64,000 nt of DNA from JALORV01 sp963702595 (GCA_963702595.1 CAVPDC010000018.1:62001-126000); one strand, 5' to 3'. Shown: positions 54,755 to 63,970, counted from the stretch's first letter. The notes: generated by a model not told the origin, from the letters alone. Made by a program: numbers and translations.

Positions 54755-55312
54755 GTGAAGGCCGCCGCGCTGGCGGCCTTCTTCCGTTCCACGCGAGCGA
54801 CGGTGCGCTCCTTCCTCGATCCGCTGTTCAAGCTGCTGGGCGGCCTCGGCGCATTCTTCATCTTCGCCACGCTGGCGATCGAGGTCGTCAACATCGCCGG
54901 TCGTCAGCTCGGTCTATCCATGGCCGGGATGGACGCCTATGCCGGTTACTTCCTGGCGGCCGGGTCCTTCCTCGCGATGGGCTACGCGCTTCGCACCGGT
55001 GACCACATCCGCGTGACCCTGATCCTGCAGCGACTGCACGGCCGGGCGCGCTGGTGGATGGAGGTGTTGTGCCTGGTCATCGCTACGCTGCTGTCGGGCT
55101 ACTTCGCCTGGTTCGCGGCACGCCTGGTCTGGGGTTCGTACACCTACAACGACATCTCGCAGAATGTGGACGCGACGCCGCTGTGGATCCCGCAGCTCGC
55201 CATGGCGATCGGCCTGGCCGGTCTCGCCCTCGCGTTCGCCGAGCAGCTGGTCTACGTACTGCGCTTCCGTTCGCTGCCGCCGCAGCCCAACGAAGCCGCG
55301 AACATCGAATAG
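54755..55312 (+). CDS. TRAP transporter small permease (DctQ type)
   Basis: A 185-residue protein with four hydrophobic segments. The DctQ pattern is seen: IEVVNIAGRQLGLSMAGMDA (after the first helix), AMGYALRTGDHIRVTL, and TPLWIPQLAMAIGLAGL near the end. The start is GTG at 54755, four bases after the DctP stop; no ATG gives a better N-terminus. It works with DctM as the membrane part of the sodium-driven TRAP importer. Confidence 0.92.
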   Translation: MKAAALAAFFRSTRATVRSFLDPLFKLLGGLGAFFIFATLAIEVVNIAGRQLGLSMAGMDAYAGYFLAAGSFLAMGYALRTGDHIRVTLILQRLHGRARWWMEVLCLVIATLLSGYFAWFAARLVWGSYTYNDISQNVDATPLWIPQLAMAIGLAGLALAFAEQLVYVLRFRSLPPQPNEAANIE

Positions 55313-55318
55313 GCGGCG

Positions 55319-56617
55319 ATGGGGACACTGACCGCCCTGGCGTTGATCGTCGCGATGTTCGTGATCCTGGGCGCCGGCGTCTGGATCGGCATCGCCGTGC
55401 TCGGCGTCGCGTGGCTCGGCATGGAGCTCTTCACCACGCGCCCCGGGGGCGATGCGCTGGCACTGACCGTGTGGGGGTCGCTGTCGAGCTGGACGCTGAC
55501 GGCCCTGCCGCTCTTTATCTGGATGGGGGAGATCCTGCTGAAGTCGCGCCTGTCCGAGGGGATGTTCCGCGGCCTGGCGCCATGGCTGCAATGGCTGCCG
55601 GGCCGACTGCTGCATACGAACATCATCGGCTGCACGATCTTCGCCGCCGTGTCGGGCTCGTCGGCCGCCACCTGTGCGACGGTCGGCAAGATTACGCTGC
55701 CGGAACTGAAGAAGCGGGGCTACCCCGAGCAGATCTCGATCGGATCGCTCGCCGGCGCTGGCACGCTCGGACTGCTGATTCCGCCCTCGATCATCATGAT
55801 CGTCTACGGCGTGGCGGCCGATGTCTCGATCGGAAAGCTCTTCATCGGTGGCGTGATACCGGGCCTCATGCTGGCAGCACTTTTCATGGGGTACACGATC
55901 GTCTGGGCACTGCGCCACCGTGACGCCATTCCGCCGGCCGATATCCGACTCAACTTCCGGCAGAAGCTCGCCGAGTCACGCCACCTGATTCCGGTCGTGC
56001 TGCTGATCGCGGTCGTGCTCGGGTCGATCTATGCCGGTATCGCGACCGCGACCGAGGCCGCCGCTCTCGGTGTGGTCGGTGCACTGATCCTGTCCGCGGC
56101 GCAACGGACGCTGACCTGGGCCAACTTCCGCGACGCGCTGATGGCCGCCACGAAGCTGTACTGCATGATCGCGCTGATCCTGGCGGGCTCGGCCTTCCTG
56201 TCGCTGTCGATGGGTTTTATCGGCTTGCCGCGCCAACTCGCCGAGACCGTCGGCGCCCTGCAGCTTTCGCCGTTCTGGCTGATCATGCTGCTGATGGTGT
56301 TTTTCATCGTGCTCGGCTGCTTCCTCGACGGCATCTCGATGGTGGTGCTGACGATGGCGGTGCTGCTGCCGACGCTGCAGGTCGCGCAGATCGACCTGCT
56401 TTGGTTCGGCATCTTCATCGTAATTGTGGTCGAGATGGCGCAGATCACTCCCCCGGTCGGCTTCAACCTGTTCGTCCTGCAAGGCATGACGAAGCGCCAG
56501 ATCAACACGATCGCCGTCGCTGCGTTTCCGTACTTCCTGATGATGGTCATTGCCGTGCTGCTGATCTGGTTCTTTCCGCAGCTGGTGACCTACCTGCCCG
56601 CCCAGATGAAGCTCTAG
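55319..56617 (+). CDS. TRAP transporter large permease (DctM type)
   Basis: A 432-residue protein with about 12 hydrophobic segments. DctM blocks: SWTLTALPLFIWMGEIL, IFAAVSGSSAATCATVGKI, GAGTLGLLIPPSIIMIVYG, GCFLDGISMVVLTMAVLLP and QITPPVGFNLFVLQGM. It forms the elevator-type transport domain with sodium sites. It follows DctQ after six bases. Together with the receptor it makes one complete TRAP system. Confidence 0.95.
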   Translation: MGTLTALALIVAMFVILGAGVWIGIAVLGVAWLGMELFTTRPGGDALALTVWGSLSSWTLTALPLFIWMGEILLKSRLSEGMFRGLAPWLQWLPGRLLHTNIIGCTIFAAVSGSSAATCATVGKITLPELKKRGYPEQISIGSLAGAGTLGLLIPPSIIMIVYGVAADVSIGKLFIGGVIPGLMLAALFMGYTIVWALRHRDAIPPADIRLNFRQKLAESRHLIPVVLLIAVVLGSIYAGIATATEAAALGVVGALILSAAQRTLTWANFRDALMAATKLYCMIALILAGSAFLSLSMGFIGLPRQLAETVGALQLSPFWLIMLLMVFFIVLGCFLDGISMVVLTMAVLLPTLQVAQIDLLWFGIFIVIVVEMAQITPPVGFNLFVLQGMTKRQINTIAVAAFPYFLMMVIAVLLIWFFPQLVTYLPAQMKL

Positions 56618-56678
56618 ACGGGCGCTTATGGGGCGCAGCTACAATGCGCCGCCAAAAAACCAGGAAGAATCGAAGTCA

Positions 56679-57941
56679 ATGCGCGCCGTCGTGGTAGGGG
56701 CCGGCATCATCGGCGTCTGCACTGCCCATGCTTTGCGTCGCGCCGGACTCGATGTCACGGTGATCGAGCGCCGCTCCGGGGTTGCACAGGAAACCAGCTT
56801 CGCCAACGCCGGTGTCATGGCACCCGGCTATGTCGGCCCGTGGGCCTCGCCGGGCATGCCACGCAAGGTGTTCGACTACCTGTTGCGTCCGGAAGCGCCG
56901 GTCGTCTTCCGGCCGAGCCTGAGCCCGGCCCTCTGGCGGTGGATACGGCGCTGGCTCCGGGAGTGCGACATGGAGCGCTATCGGCGCAATCGCGCCCGCA
57001 TGCAGCGGCTCGCGTTCTACAGCCAGGAGGAGTTGCGGACGCTGCGTGCGCGTCATGCCATCGAATACGAACAGGCAACCGGCTACCTGCAGCTCTTCCG
57101 CACCGAGCAGGAGGTCGAGGTCTCGGCGACCACGCGCACCATGCTCACCGAACTCGGCGTGCGCCACAAGCTTTTCACTGCCGAGCAATGCCGCACGCTC
57201 GAACCGGCGCTGCACCCCGCCACCGAGCTGGCCGGAGGCCTGCACCTGCCCGACGATGAAACCGGCAACTGCGCATTCTTCGCCCATCAGCTGAAGGACA
57301 TCGCCATTCGCGACGGAGTGGAGTTCCGCTTCGGCGTCGAAGTGCAGGCCGCCGACATGGCGCTCGGGCGTGTCGAATCGCTACGCACATCGGTGGGACC
57401 GATCCGTGCCGATGCCTACGTCATCGCCGCCGGCATCGACAGCCTGCCGCTGCTCGCGCCGATCGGCATCCGTCTGCCGATGATGGCCGTCAAGGGCTAC
57501 TCGGCCACCGCCGCTATCACGGCGTTCGAACACGCGCCATTTACCAGCGTGATGGACGAGACCTACAAGGTCGCGATCACGCGCATGGGCAATCGCCTGC
57601 GCGTGGCGGGCACCGCCGAGCTCGGTACGCAGGGCATGACGCTGCGCGACGGCCCGCTCCGCACGTTGATGAAGGTTGCCCACGACTGGTTCCCGTATGC
57701 CGCGATCTATCGCCAGGCCAAGTTCTGGGTCGGGGCACGCCCGATGCTGCCTGACGGGCCTCCGGTGCTGGGCCGCACGCCGATCGGAAACCTGTACCTG
57801 AACACCGGCCACGGGTCCACCGGATGGGTCATGGCCGTCGGCTCGGCGCGGGTCGTGGCCGACGTCATCGCCGGACGAGAACCGGAGATCGATCTCGAAG
57901 GCTTGACGCTGGACAGGTACCTGGCCGGCGCTGCCGCCTAG
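56679..57941 (+). CDS. D-amino acid dehydrogenase-like FAD oxidoreductase (DadA family)
   Basis: A 420-residue FAD-dependent deaminating dehydrogenase. The FAD motif VVGAGIIG is at residues 5-12; it is followed by SFANAGVMAPGYVGPWASPG, LPDDETGNCAFFAHQL, and the C-terminal GARPMLPDGPPVLGRTP and NTGHGSTGWVMAVGSA. This is the DadA pattern. The ATG at 56679 has AGGAAG upstream. It lies 61 bases downstream of the TRAP large permease. Its presence next to 5-oxoprolinase suggests use of a D-amino acid derivative, for example from D-5-oxoproline or a D-glutamate-type compound. Substrate not proven. Confidence 0.9.
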   Translation: MRAVVVGAGIIGVCTAHALRRAGLDVTVIERRSGVAQETSFANAGVMAPGYVGPWASPGMPRKVFDYLLRPEAPVVFRPSLSPALWRWIRRWLRECDMERYRRNRARMQRLAFYSQEELRTLRARHAIEYEQATGYLQLFRTEQEVEVSATTRTMLTELGVRHKLFTAEQCRTLEPALHPATELAGGLHLPDDETGNCAFFAHQLKDIAIRDGVEFRFGVEVQAADMALGRVESLRTSVGPIRADAYVIAAGIDSLPLLAPIGIRLPMMAVKGYSATAAITAFEHAPFTSVMDETYKVAITRMGNRLRVAGTAELGTQGMTLRDGPLRTLMKVAHDWFPYAAIYRQAKFWVGARPMLPDGPPVLGRTPIGNLYLNTGHGSTGWVMAVGSARVVADVIAGREPEIDLEGLTLDRYLAGAAA

Positions 57942-57950
57942 CCTTGCCTC

Positions 57951-59414
57951 ATGGGTCGTCCACTCTACCGTGTCGAGGAGCTCCGCACGATCGAGCGGTC
58001 CTCTGCACGGACGCTTGCGGCCGGCACGCTGATGGCGCGCGCGGGCCGCGCGGCCGCGGCGTACATCGCGCAGCAGCACGCTGGCGCCGCGAGTTCTGTC
58101 TGCATCGTCTGCGGGCCCGGTAACAACGGGGGAGACGGTTTCGTCGTCGCCGCCGAGTTGCGGGCGCGCGGCCACGACGTGCTGTGTGTGCTGCTCGGCA
58201 CCGCGCAGCCCGCCGCCAGCGATGCGCTCGATGCCCACGCGCGCTGGACGGCGAGCGGCGGGCGTGTCGAGCCCCACGTGCCACTCGATGAACGTTTCGA
58301 TGTCGTGGTCGACGCGCTGTTCGGCATCGGCATGGCCCGTCCGCTGGCGGGCGAGTTTCTCGCGGCGGTCGAATGGATGAATCGCCAGGCGCTCGTCTAT
58401 GCGATCGATGTGCCGAGCGGACTGGACGCGGACACCGGTGCCTGGGTCGGCGGCGTGGCCGGCGTTTGCGCGAAAGCGACGGTGACGTTCATCGGCGACA
58501 AGCCCGGGCTGCACACCGGGCACGGCGTCGATGCGGCGGGCGACGTCGTCGTCGAACCGATCGGTACCGATGCGCCAGCCTCCAGTGGTCACCTGATCGG
58601 AGTCGATGACTTCGGCACGGTGCGGCTTCCGCGGCGCCGTGACACGCACAAGGGCACCTACGGCAATCTCGTCGTCGTCGGTGGCGGTCGCGGCATGGTC
58701 GGCGCGGCGCTGCTGGCCGGCCGCGCTGCGCTGCGCCTGGGCGCGGGACGCGTCTATATCGATGCGATCGGGGCGCCCGACTTTCGTGTCGATCCGGCCC
58801 GTCCCGAGCTGATGTTCCGTCCACTGTCCGAACTCGACGATCTGCACGCGATCGTCGTCGGCTGCGGCCTTGGAGTCGATGCGGACGGCCACGCCGCAGT
58901 CTCGGCGGTGCTTGCGCGCAATGCGCCGCTCGTGGTGGACGCAGACGCCCTCAACCTGATCGCCGCCGACGCGGAGCTGCAACGGCGTGCGATCGGGCGC
59001 GGCGCTCCCCTCGTCCTGACACCCCACCCACTCGAGGCGGCGCGCCTGCTCGGCAGCACAGCGTCGTCAGTGCAGGCCGATCGTGCATCGGCTGCCCGCC
59101 GCCTCGCGGAGCACTTCCACTGCATTGCGGTGCTGAAGGGAGCGGGCACGGTCATCGCGCGGCCCGACGGGCACTACGCGATCAATCCGACCGGCTCCGC
59201 CGCGCTGGCCACGGCCGGCACCGGCGATGTCCTGGCAGGAATGATCGGCGCACTGATCGCGCAAGGCCACGACGCGTGGTGCTCGACGCAGGCTGCCGTG
59301 TGGCTGCACGGCCGCGGCGCCGAGGGCGTCGGAGACATAGGACTGCTGGCCGACGAAGTCGCCGGTCGCGCCGTCGAGGCGCTGCGCCGGCTGCGCGCCG
59401 GCCTCACTGGTTGA
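57951..59414 (+). CDS. nnr: Bifunctional NAD(P)H-hydrate repair enzyme
   Basis: A 487-residue fusion. The N-terminal YjeF epimerase domain (about residues 1-215) has GPGNNGGDGFVVA, DALFGIGMARPL and AIDVPSGLDADTG. The C-terminal dehydratase domain (about 225-487) is ribokinase-like with HKGTYGNLVVVGGG, LTPHPLEAARLL, VLKGAGTVIARPDG and the phosphate loop GTGDVLAGMIGALIAQG. It repairs damaged NADHX and NADPHX using ADP or ATP. It ends inside the convergent ABC ATPase gene by 11 bases. Confidence 0.95.
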   Translation: MGRPLYRVEELRTIERSSARTLAAGTLMARAGRAAAAYIAQQHAGAASSVCIVCGPGNNGGDGFVVAAELRARGHDVLCVLLGTAQPAASDALDAHARWTASGGRVEPHVPLDERFDVVVDALFGIGMARPLAGEFLAAVEWMNRQALVYAIDVPSGLDADTGAWVGGVAGVCAKATVTFIGDKPGLHTGHGVDAAGDVVVEPIGTDAPASSGHLIGVDDFGTVRLPRRRDTHKGTYGNLVVVGGGRGMVGAALLAGRAALRLGAGRVYIDAIGAPDFRVDPARPELMFRPLSELDDLHAIVVGCGLGVDADGHAAVSAVLARNAPLVVDADALNLIAADAELQRRAIGRGAPLVLTPHPLEAARLLGSTASSVQADRASAARRLAEHFHCIAVLKGAGTVIARPDGHYAINPTGSAALATAGTGDVLAGMIGALIAQGHDAWCSTQAAVWLHGRGAEGVGDIGLLADEVAGRAVEALRRLRAGLTG

Positions 59415-60090
59415 CGACGCGGCCCGCGGAAAGTTCGATGCGCCGGCCGCAGCGGCTCGCGATGCCCGCATCGTGAGTCACCAGTACCAGCGTTGAACCG
59501 CGCTCGCGGTTCAGCTCGAACATCAGGTCGATCACTGCCTCGCCTGTGCGCGCGTCGAGGCTGCCGGTCGGCTCGTCCGCCAGCAGCAGCGGCGGATGCA
59601 ACACGAACGCACGCGCCAGTGCCACGCGCTGCTGCTCGCCGCCACTGAGGTACTTGGGGTAGTGGCTCAGCCGCTCGCCCAGTCCGACCCGCGCGAGCAG
59701 CGAGCGCGCCGCCGCCACCGGCTCCTCGCCCTCGGGAGAGCGGCCGGTGAGTTCGAGTGGCAGCAGCACGTTTTCGAGTGCCGTCAGGTGCGGCAGGAGC
59801 TGGAACGACTGGAACACGAAGCCGAGTTGCCGTGCGCGCAGCGCCGCGCGACCGTCCTCGTCAAGCGCGAACATGTCCTCGCCGAAAATGCGCACGCGGC
59901 CACTCGAGGGCACGTCGAGCCCCGCCAGCAGGCCGAGCAGCGTGGACTTGCCCGATCCCGACGCGCCGACGATGGCCGCGGTTTCGCCGGCGAGAATCTG
60001 CAGGTTGATATCATCAAGAATCGTCAGGCTGCCTGTCGCATCCTGAACGATCTTTCCGAGGCGCTCGGCCTCCACGGCAATCTTGGTCAC
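59404..60090 (-). CDS. ybbA: ABC transporter ATPase (YbbA/LolD type)
   Basis: A 228-residue ATPase of the MacB/LolD group. Walker A is GASGSGKST (residues 42-50), signature LSGGEQQRVALARAF, Walker B LLLADEPTGSLD and switch His in LVTHDAG. A GTG at 60090 is the likely start (VTKIAVEAERLG); the frame runs further but overlaps the signal peptide of the divergent esterase. The pair with that esterase is the same as E. coli ybbA/tesA. The permease partner (ybbP type) is not in the window. Its TTGGTCAC start region is shared with the esterase start. Confidence 0.9.
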   Translation of the reverse strand: MTKIAVEAERLGKIVQDATGSLTILDDINLQILAGETAAIVGASGSGKSTLLGLLAGLDVPSSGRVRIFGEDMFALDEDGRAALRARQLGFVFQSFQLLPHLTALENVLLPLELTGRSPEGEEPVAAARSLLARVGLGERLSHYPKYLSGGEQQRVALARAFVLHPPLLLADEPTGSLDARTGEAVIDLMFELNRERGSTLVLVTHDAGIASRCGRRIELSAGRVVNQ

Positions 60091-60790
60091 CACGTCTCCC
60101 ACTCTTCGCAGCGCCCTGCTCGCATCCGCCGCGACGCTGCTTGTCATATTCGCGCTCGCGCTGCCCATGTCGGCCGTCCACGCGCAGGCCGCGGCTCCCG
60201 TGCCATCCGGCACGGGGTCACGCCCGGTCCTGCTGGTGCTGGGAGACAGCCTGTCGGCGGAATACGGCTTGCCGCGCGGGGCTGGCTGGGTGCAGCTGCT
60301 CGTGGAGCGGCTGCGCGAAAGTCGTCTGAATTATACGGTCGTGAACGCAAGCATCAGCGGTGAAACCACGAGCGGCGGCCGTACTCGTTTGCCCGCACTA
60401 CTCACCGAGCACCGACCCAGAATCGTGGTGATCGAACTCGGTGCCAATGACGGACTGCGCGGCCTGCCACTTTCGACGATGCGGGACAATCTCGCTGCGC
60501 TGATCAAGACGAGTCAGGCTGCGGGCGCCTCCGTGCTCCTCGTGGGCGTGCGGGTGCCGCCCAACTACGGACGCGACTACTCCGAGAAGTTCTTCCAGTC
60601 GTTTTCCGACCTGGCGCGCGAGTTGCGCGTGCCACTTGTGCCGTTTGTCCTCGACGGGTTCGGGGAATCGCTCGAGTGGTTCCAGCCAGACCGTATCCAC
60701 CCGAACGAGAAGGCGCAGGTTCGCATGCTCGACAACGTCTGGCCGCACCTGCGCCCGCTGCTGGCACCGCGCGCAACGAAGGCCCGGTGA
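60083..60790 (+). CDS. tesA: Periplasmic GDSL esterase (TesA-like acyl-CoA thioesterase I / arylesterase)
   Basis: A 235-residue SGNH hydrolase. A signal peptide to about residue 35 (AVHAQ) precedes the GDSL block VLGDSLSAEYGLP (Ser56); ELGANDGLRG is block III and DRIHPN carries the catalytic Asp and His. The start is a TTG at 60083; no ATG or GTG is available upstream of the signal peptide. The eight bases 60083-60090 contain both this TTG and the GTG of the divergent ABC gene. Its stop overlaps the GTG start of mnmH (GTGA). Confidence 0.9.
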   Translation: MVTTSPTLRSALLASAATLLVIFALALPMSAVHAQAAAPVPSGTGSRPVLLVLGDSLSAEYGLPRGAGWVQLLVERLRESRLNYTVVNASISGETTSGGRTRLPALLTEHRPRIVVIELGANDGLRGLPLSTMRDNLAALIKTSQAAGASVLLVGVRVPPNYGRDYSEKFFQSFSDLARELRVPLVPFVLDGFGESLEWFQPDRIHPNEKAQVRMLDNVWPHLRPLLAPRATKAR

Positions 60791-61860
60791 AGCGGGAACA
60801 CGGCACCGTCGAGGCCGCCGAGGCACTTCGCGCCCTGGCGAGCTTCGATACGATCATCGACGTGCGCAGCGAGGGCGAATTCGCCGAGGACCATGTTCCC
60901 GGCGCCATCAACTGCCCGGTGCTGAACAATGCCGAGCGCGCGGAGGTCGGCACCCTCGACCGCCAGCAGTCCTCCTTCGAGGCACGCCGGCGTGGCGCAG
61001 CGCTGGTGGCACACAACATCGCCCGACACCTCGAAGGCAGCTTCGCCGACAAGCCACGCAACTGGCATCCGCTGGTCTATTGCTGGCGTGGCGGCGGTCG
61101 CAGCGCGGCGTTGACCCACGTCCTCACTCGCATCGGGTGGCGCGCGCAGCAGCTAGACGGCGGTTATCGCGCTTATCGGCGTGCGGTGATGGTCGAACTC
61201 GAGACGCTGCCACTGGCCCTCGATTTCAAGGTCATCAGCGGAACGACGGGTAGCGGCAAGAGTCGTTTGCTGCAGGCGCTGGCCTCCATCGGCGCCCAGG
61301 TGCTCGACCTCGAAGCGCTCGCGTGCCATCGCGGTTCCGTACTCGGTGGACTGCCGTCCCAGCCCCAACCGGGACAAAAGGCCTTCGAAACGCAGCTGTG
61401 GGACGCGCTGCGGCGCTGCGATCCCGGGCGGCCCGTGTTTGTCGAGTCCGAAAGCAGGAAGATCGGGAACCTGCGCGTGCCCGATGCGCTGCTGAGCAGG
61501 ATGCGCGAGTCCGCCTGCATCCGGCTTGACGTGCCGCTGCCGGTGCGCGTCCGGCTGCTGCGCGACGAGTACGCGCACTTTGAGCGCGAGCCCGCCACGC
61601 TCGCTACCCAGCTCGATTGCCTCGTGCCGCTTCATGGTCACGAAAAAGTCAGCGCGTGGAAGTCGCTGGCCCACCAGCAGGCGTGGGACGAGATGGTGGA
61701 ACAGCTATTGCGCGAGCATTACGACCCCGCGTACCTGCGTTCGATAGCGCGCAATTTCCGCGCCTCAGGCCAGGCACGCGAACTTCCGATCACGTCAGAC
61801 GACGCAAGCGCCTTTTCAGCGGCAGCGCGCGAACTCGTCAACGGAAGGACTACTTCTTAG
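60787..61860 (+). CDS. mnmH: tRNA 2-selenouridine synthase
   Basis: A 357-residue MnmH/SelU. It replaces sulfur by selenium at the wobble 2-thiouridine of some tRNAs by a geranylated intermediate. The rhodanese domain has the catalytic Cys99 in LVYCWRGGGRS; the P-loop domain has GTTGSGKSRLL (152-162) and VFVESESRKIGNLRVP. The start is GTG at 60787, overlapping the esterase stop. No selD is in the window, so the selenium donor must be encoded elsewhere. Its 3' end overlaps ppiD, which is convergent, by 11 bases. Confidence 0.94.
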   Translation: MKREHGTVEAAEALRALASFDTIIDVRSEGEFAEDHVPGAINCPVLNNAERAEVGTLDRQQSSFEARRRGAALVAHNIARHLEGSFADKPRNWHPLVYCWRGGGRSAALTHVLTRIGWRAQQLDGGYRAYRRAVMVELETLPLALDFKVISGTTGSGKSRLLQALASIGAQVLDLEALACHRGSVLGGLPSQPQPGQKAFETQLWDALRRCDPGRPVFVESESRKIGNLRVPDALLSRMRESACIRLDVPLPVRVRLLRDEYAHFEREPATLATQLDCLVPLHGHEKVSAWKSLAHQQAWDEMVEQLLREHYDPAYLRSIARNFRASGQARELPITSDDASAFSAAARELVNGRTTS

Positions 61861-63784
61861 GTGCGTCGGCCGGCGCGCTGGCGGGCTTGGCCGCATCGGG
61901 CTGGAAGGCAGACTGCAGGATCTTCACCTTGTGGCGCTCCCGCAGGCCTTCCGCATACGCGACTTCGTCCGCCGCGGCCGCTTGGCGCGCCAAGGCTCGT
62001 TGCTCCGCCTCCCGTTGCGCCGGCTGACCGGCTGCCCCCACCTTGCCTGACAGCACGTGGGCGATGAGGTATCCCGCCCCTTGGACGTCGGCACCCACGT
62101 ACGTGGGCAACTTGTCCGGTTGTGTACGCAGGACTTCCGCCAGCAGGTTCGGTGGCATGCCCTGCGGCGCGCGGCGCGAAACCGTGAGCAGTGGCGAGAA
62201 GCCCGTGTCCGATGGCTGCTTCATCAAGGCTGCCATCTGCTCCTCGCCCGCCTTGCGGGCCAGTTGCGCGGCTTCCTGCTGTTCGAGCCGCTGGCGGATC
62301 GGCCCCTTGATCTCGTCGAGTGGGCGCACCGCGGCAGGCCGGTGCTCGAGGACCCGCGCGGCGACCAGCGTGCCCGGCGCCACTTCGATGGCCTGCGTGT
62401 TACGGCGGCTCTTGACGGTGTCTTCCGCGAAGACTGCCTCGACGACACGCGGCGTGAAGACCTGCGGCTGATTCGGCGCGGCGGGAACGCCCGCGCGCGT
62501 AAGGCTGTCGAGCGTCTGCACCTTCAGGCCCAGCTTCTCAGCCGCAGGCTGCAGCGAATCGGACTGCTCGTAGACAAGGTTCGTGAACTGATCGGCCGCC
62601 TCGGCGAAGCGCTTCTGCGCCTGCTGCGTGCGCAGGTCCTTTTCAATGTCGGCACGAACCTCTTCGAGCGGTTTGACCTGCGCCGCCTTGATCTCGGTGA
62701 CACGGATGATGTGAAAGCCGAAGTCCGTTTCAACGATGCCGCTTGTCTCACCGGGCTTAAGCGTAAAGGCGACTTCCTCGAAAGGCTTGACCATCATGCC
62801 CTTGCCGAAGAAACCGAGGTCGCCACCCTGGGCCGCTGAGCCCGGATCCTTCGACTGCTCCTTTGCGAGCCTGGCGAAGTCACCTGGAGTGGTCTTGAGC
62901 GCGGCGAGCACGGCCTCGGCCTTCTTGCGGGCCGCGGCCTTGTCGCCGCCTTCGGGCGCGAACAGGATGTGGCTAGCCCGCCGCTGCTCGTCGACACCGA
63001 AGCGCCCCTTGTTCTGCTCGTAATACGCCTTGATGTCCGCATCGGCCACGGCGGCGGTGCCCGAGATCGCTTCGGCACTGAGCACGAGGTACTCGACCTT
63101 GACGCTTTCCGGCGTTTCGAAGTCCTTCTTGTTCCTGTCGTAGAACTCGGCCACCTGCGCATCAGTGACCGCGACCTTGCCGAGGTAGTTTTCCACCCGG
63201 ACCGGAAGCACACGAACTTCGCGCTCCTCCAGCAACACGCGATCCAGGCGATCGGCGACGGCCTTGGGCACGATCGTCGACTCGAGCACAGCCGAGACGA
63301 GCATCTGCTTGCGCAGGTCGGCGCGCACGCGCTCCTCGAAGCCAGCCTCCGTCAACCCCTGCGCCGTCAGGTAGGCACGGTAGCGTTCGAGGCTGAACAC
63401 CCCGTTGTCCTGGAACGCCGGTACGCCGGCGATGACCTCGCGCAGCCGGTCGTTGGTCACGATCAGGTTGCTCCGCTCGACTTCCTGCGAGAGGGCGCGG
63501 TCGATGATGAGTCCGTCGAGGATTGACTTGCGGCCTTCGGGCGTATCAAGCACCCGTGGGTCGAATTCCGCACCGAGTTGCTGGCGCAGGCGCTCCACCC
63601 GATCGCGCTGCGCGATGTCGAAGTCGCGCTGGGTGATCGGCTTGCCGGAGACCGTGGCCAACGCTCCTTCGGTTTCCATGAAGCTGTTGTAGCCCTGGAT
63701 CCCGAAGAAGACGAACGACGGGAAGATCAGCACCAGCATGAAGAACATCAGCCAGCGGCGGTGTGAGCGGATCGAATCGAACAT
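61850..63784 (-). CDS. ppiD: Periplasmic folding chaperone PpiD
   Basis: A 644-residue inner-membrane-anchored foldase. One helix at residues 11-30 (WLMFFMLVLIFPSFVFFGIQ) is followed by a SurA-like N domain (PITQRDFDIAQRDRVERLRQ), a parvulin domain at about 260-360 (QRRASHILFAPEGGDKA, GDLGFFGKGMMVKPFEEVAF, TDFGFHIIRVTEI), then a C-terminal helical domain. PpiD binds proteins emerging from the Sec translocon. The gene follows a terminator and lies next to tRNA-Asp, as in many betaproteobacteria (hupB-tRNA-ppiD). Confidence 0.95.
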   Translation of the reverse strand: MFDSIRSHRRWLMFFMLVLIFPSFVFFGIQGYNSFMETEGALATVSGKPITQRDFDIAQRDRVERLRQQLGAEFDPRVLDTPEGRKSILDGLIIDRALSQEVERSNLIVTNDRLREVIAGVPAFQDNGVFSLERYRAYLTAQGLTEAGFEERVRADLRKQMLVSAVLESTIVPKAVADRLDRVLLEEREVRVLPVRVENYLGKVAVTDAQVAEFYDRNKKDFETPESVKVEYLVLSAEAISGTAAVADADIKAYYEQNKGRFGVDEQRRASHILFAPEGGDKAAARKKAEAVLAALKTTPGDFARLAKEQSKDPGSAAQGGDLGFFGKGMMVKPFEEVAFTLKPGETSGIVETDFGFHIIRVTEIKAAQVKPLEEVRADIEKDLRTQQAQKRFAEAADQFTNLVYEQSDSLQPAAEKLGLKVQTLDSLTRAGVPAAPNQPQVFTPRVVEAVFAEDTVKSRRNTQAIEVAPGTLVAARVLEHRPAAVRPLDEIKGPIRQRLEQQEAAQLARKAGEEQMAALMKQPSDTGFSPLLTVSRRAPQGMPPNLLAEVLRTQPDKLPTYVGADVQGAGYLIAHVLSGKVGAAGQPAQREAEQRALARQAAAADEVAYAEGLRERHKVKILQSAFQPDAAKPASAPADAPKK

Positions 63785-63824
63785 GAGCGAACTCGCTCCT
63801 CAGTGATTCATCATCGGCAGGACA

Positions 63825-63852
63825 ACAAAAAAGGCGAACTTGCGTTCGCCTT
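63825..63852 (-). terminator. Rho-independent terminator after tRNA-Asp
   Basis: On the minus strand AAGGCGAAC, loop GCAA, GTTCGCCTT, then a run of T. A nine-base-pair stem starting eight bases after the CCA end of tRNA-Asp and ending 41 bases before the ppiD start. It separates the tRNA transcript from ppiD. Confidence 0.88.
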
Positions 63853-63859
63853 CGTAGTG

Positions 63860-63936
63860 TGGCGGAGTGGACGGGACTCGAACCCGCGACCCCCGGCGTG
63901 ACAGGCCGGTATTCTAACCAACTGAACTACCACTCC
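63860..63936 (-). tRNA. tRNA-Asp (anticodon GTC)
   Basis: A 77-base tRNA with encoded CCA. The acceptor stem is GGAGTGG/CCACTCC, the D arm contains TTCAGTTGGTTAGAA, the anticodon loop is CTGTCAC with GTC, and the T arm is GCGGGTTCGAGTCCCGT. The whole sequence follows the bacterial tRNA-Asp pattern. Confidence 0.97.
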
Positions 63937-63970
63937 CGCGCGGTACAACAACAACCCGCCGCTTGCTCGG

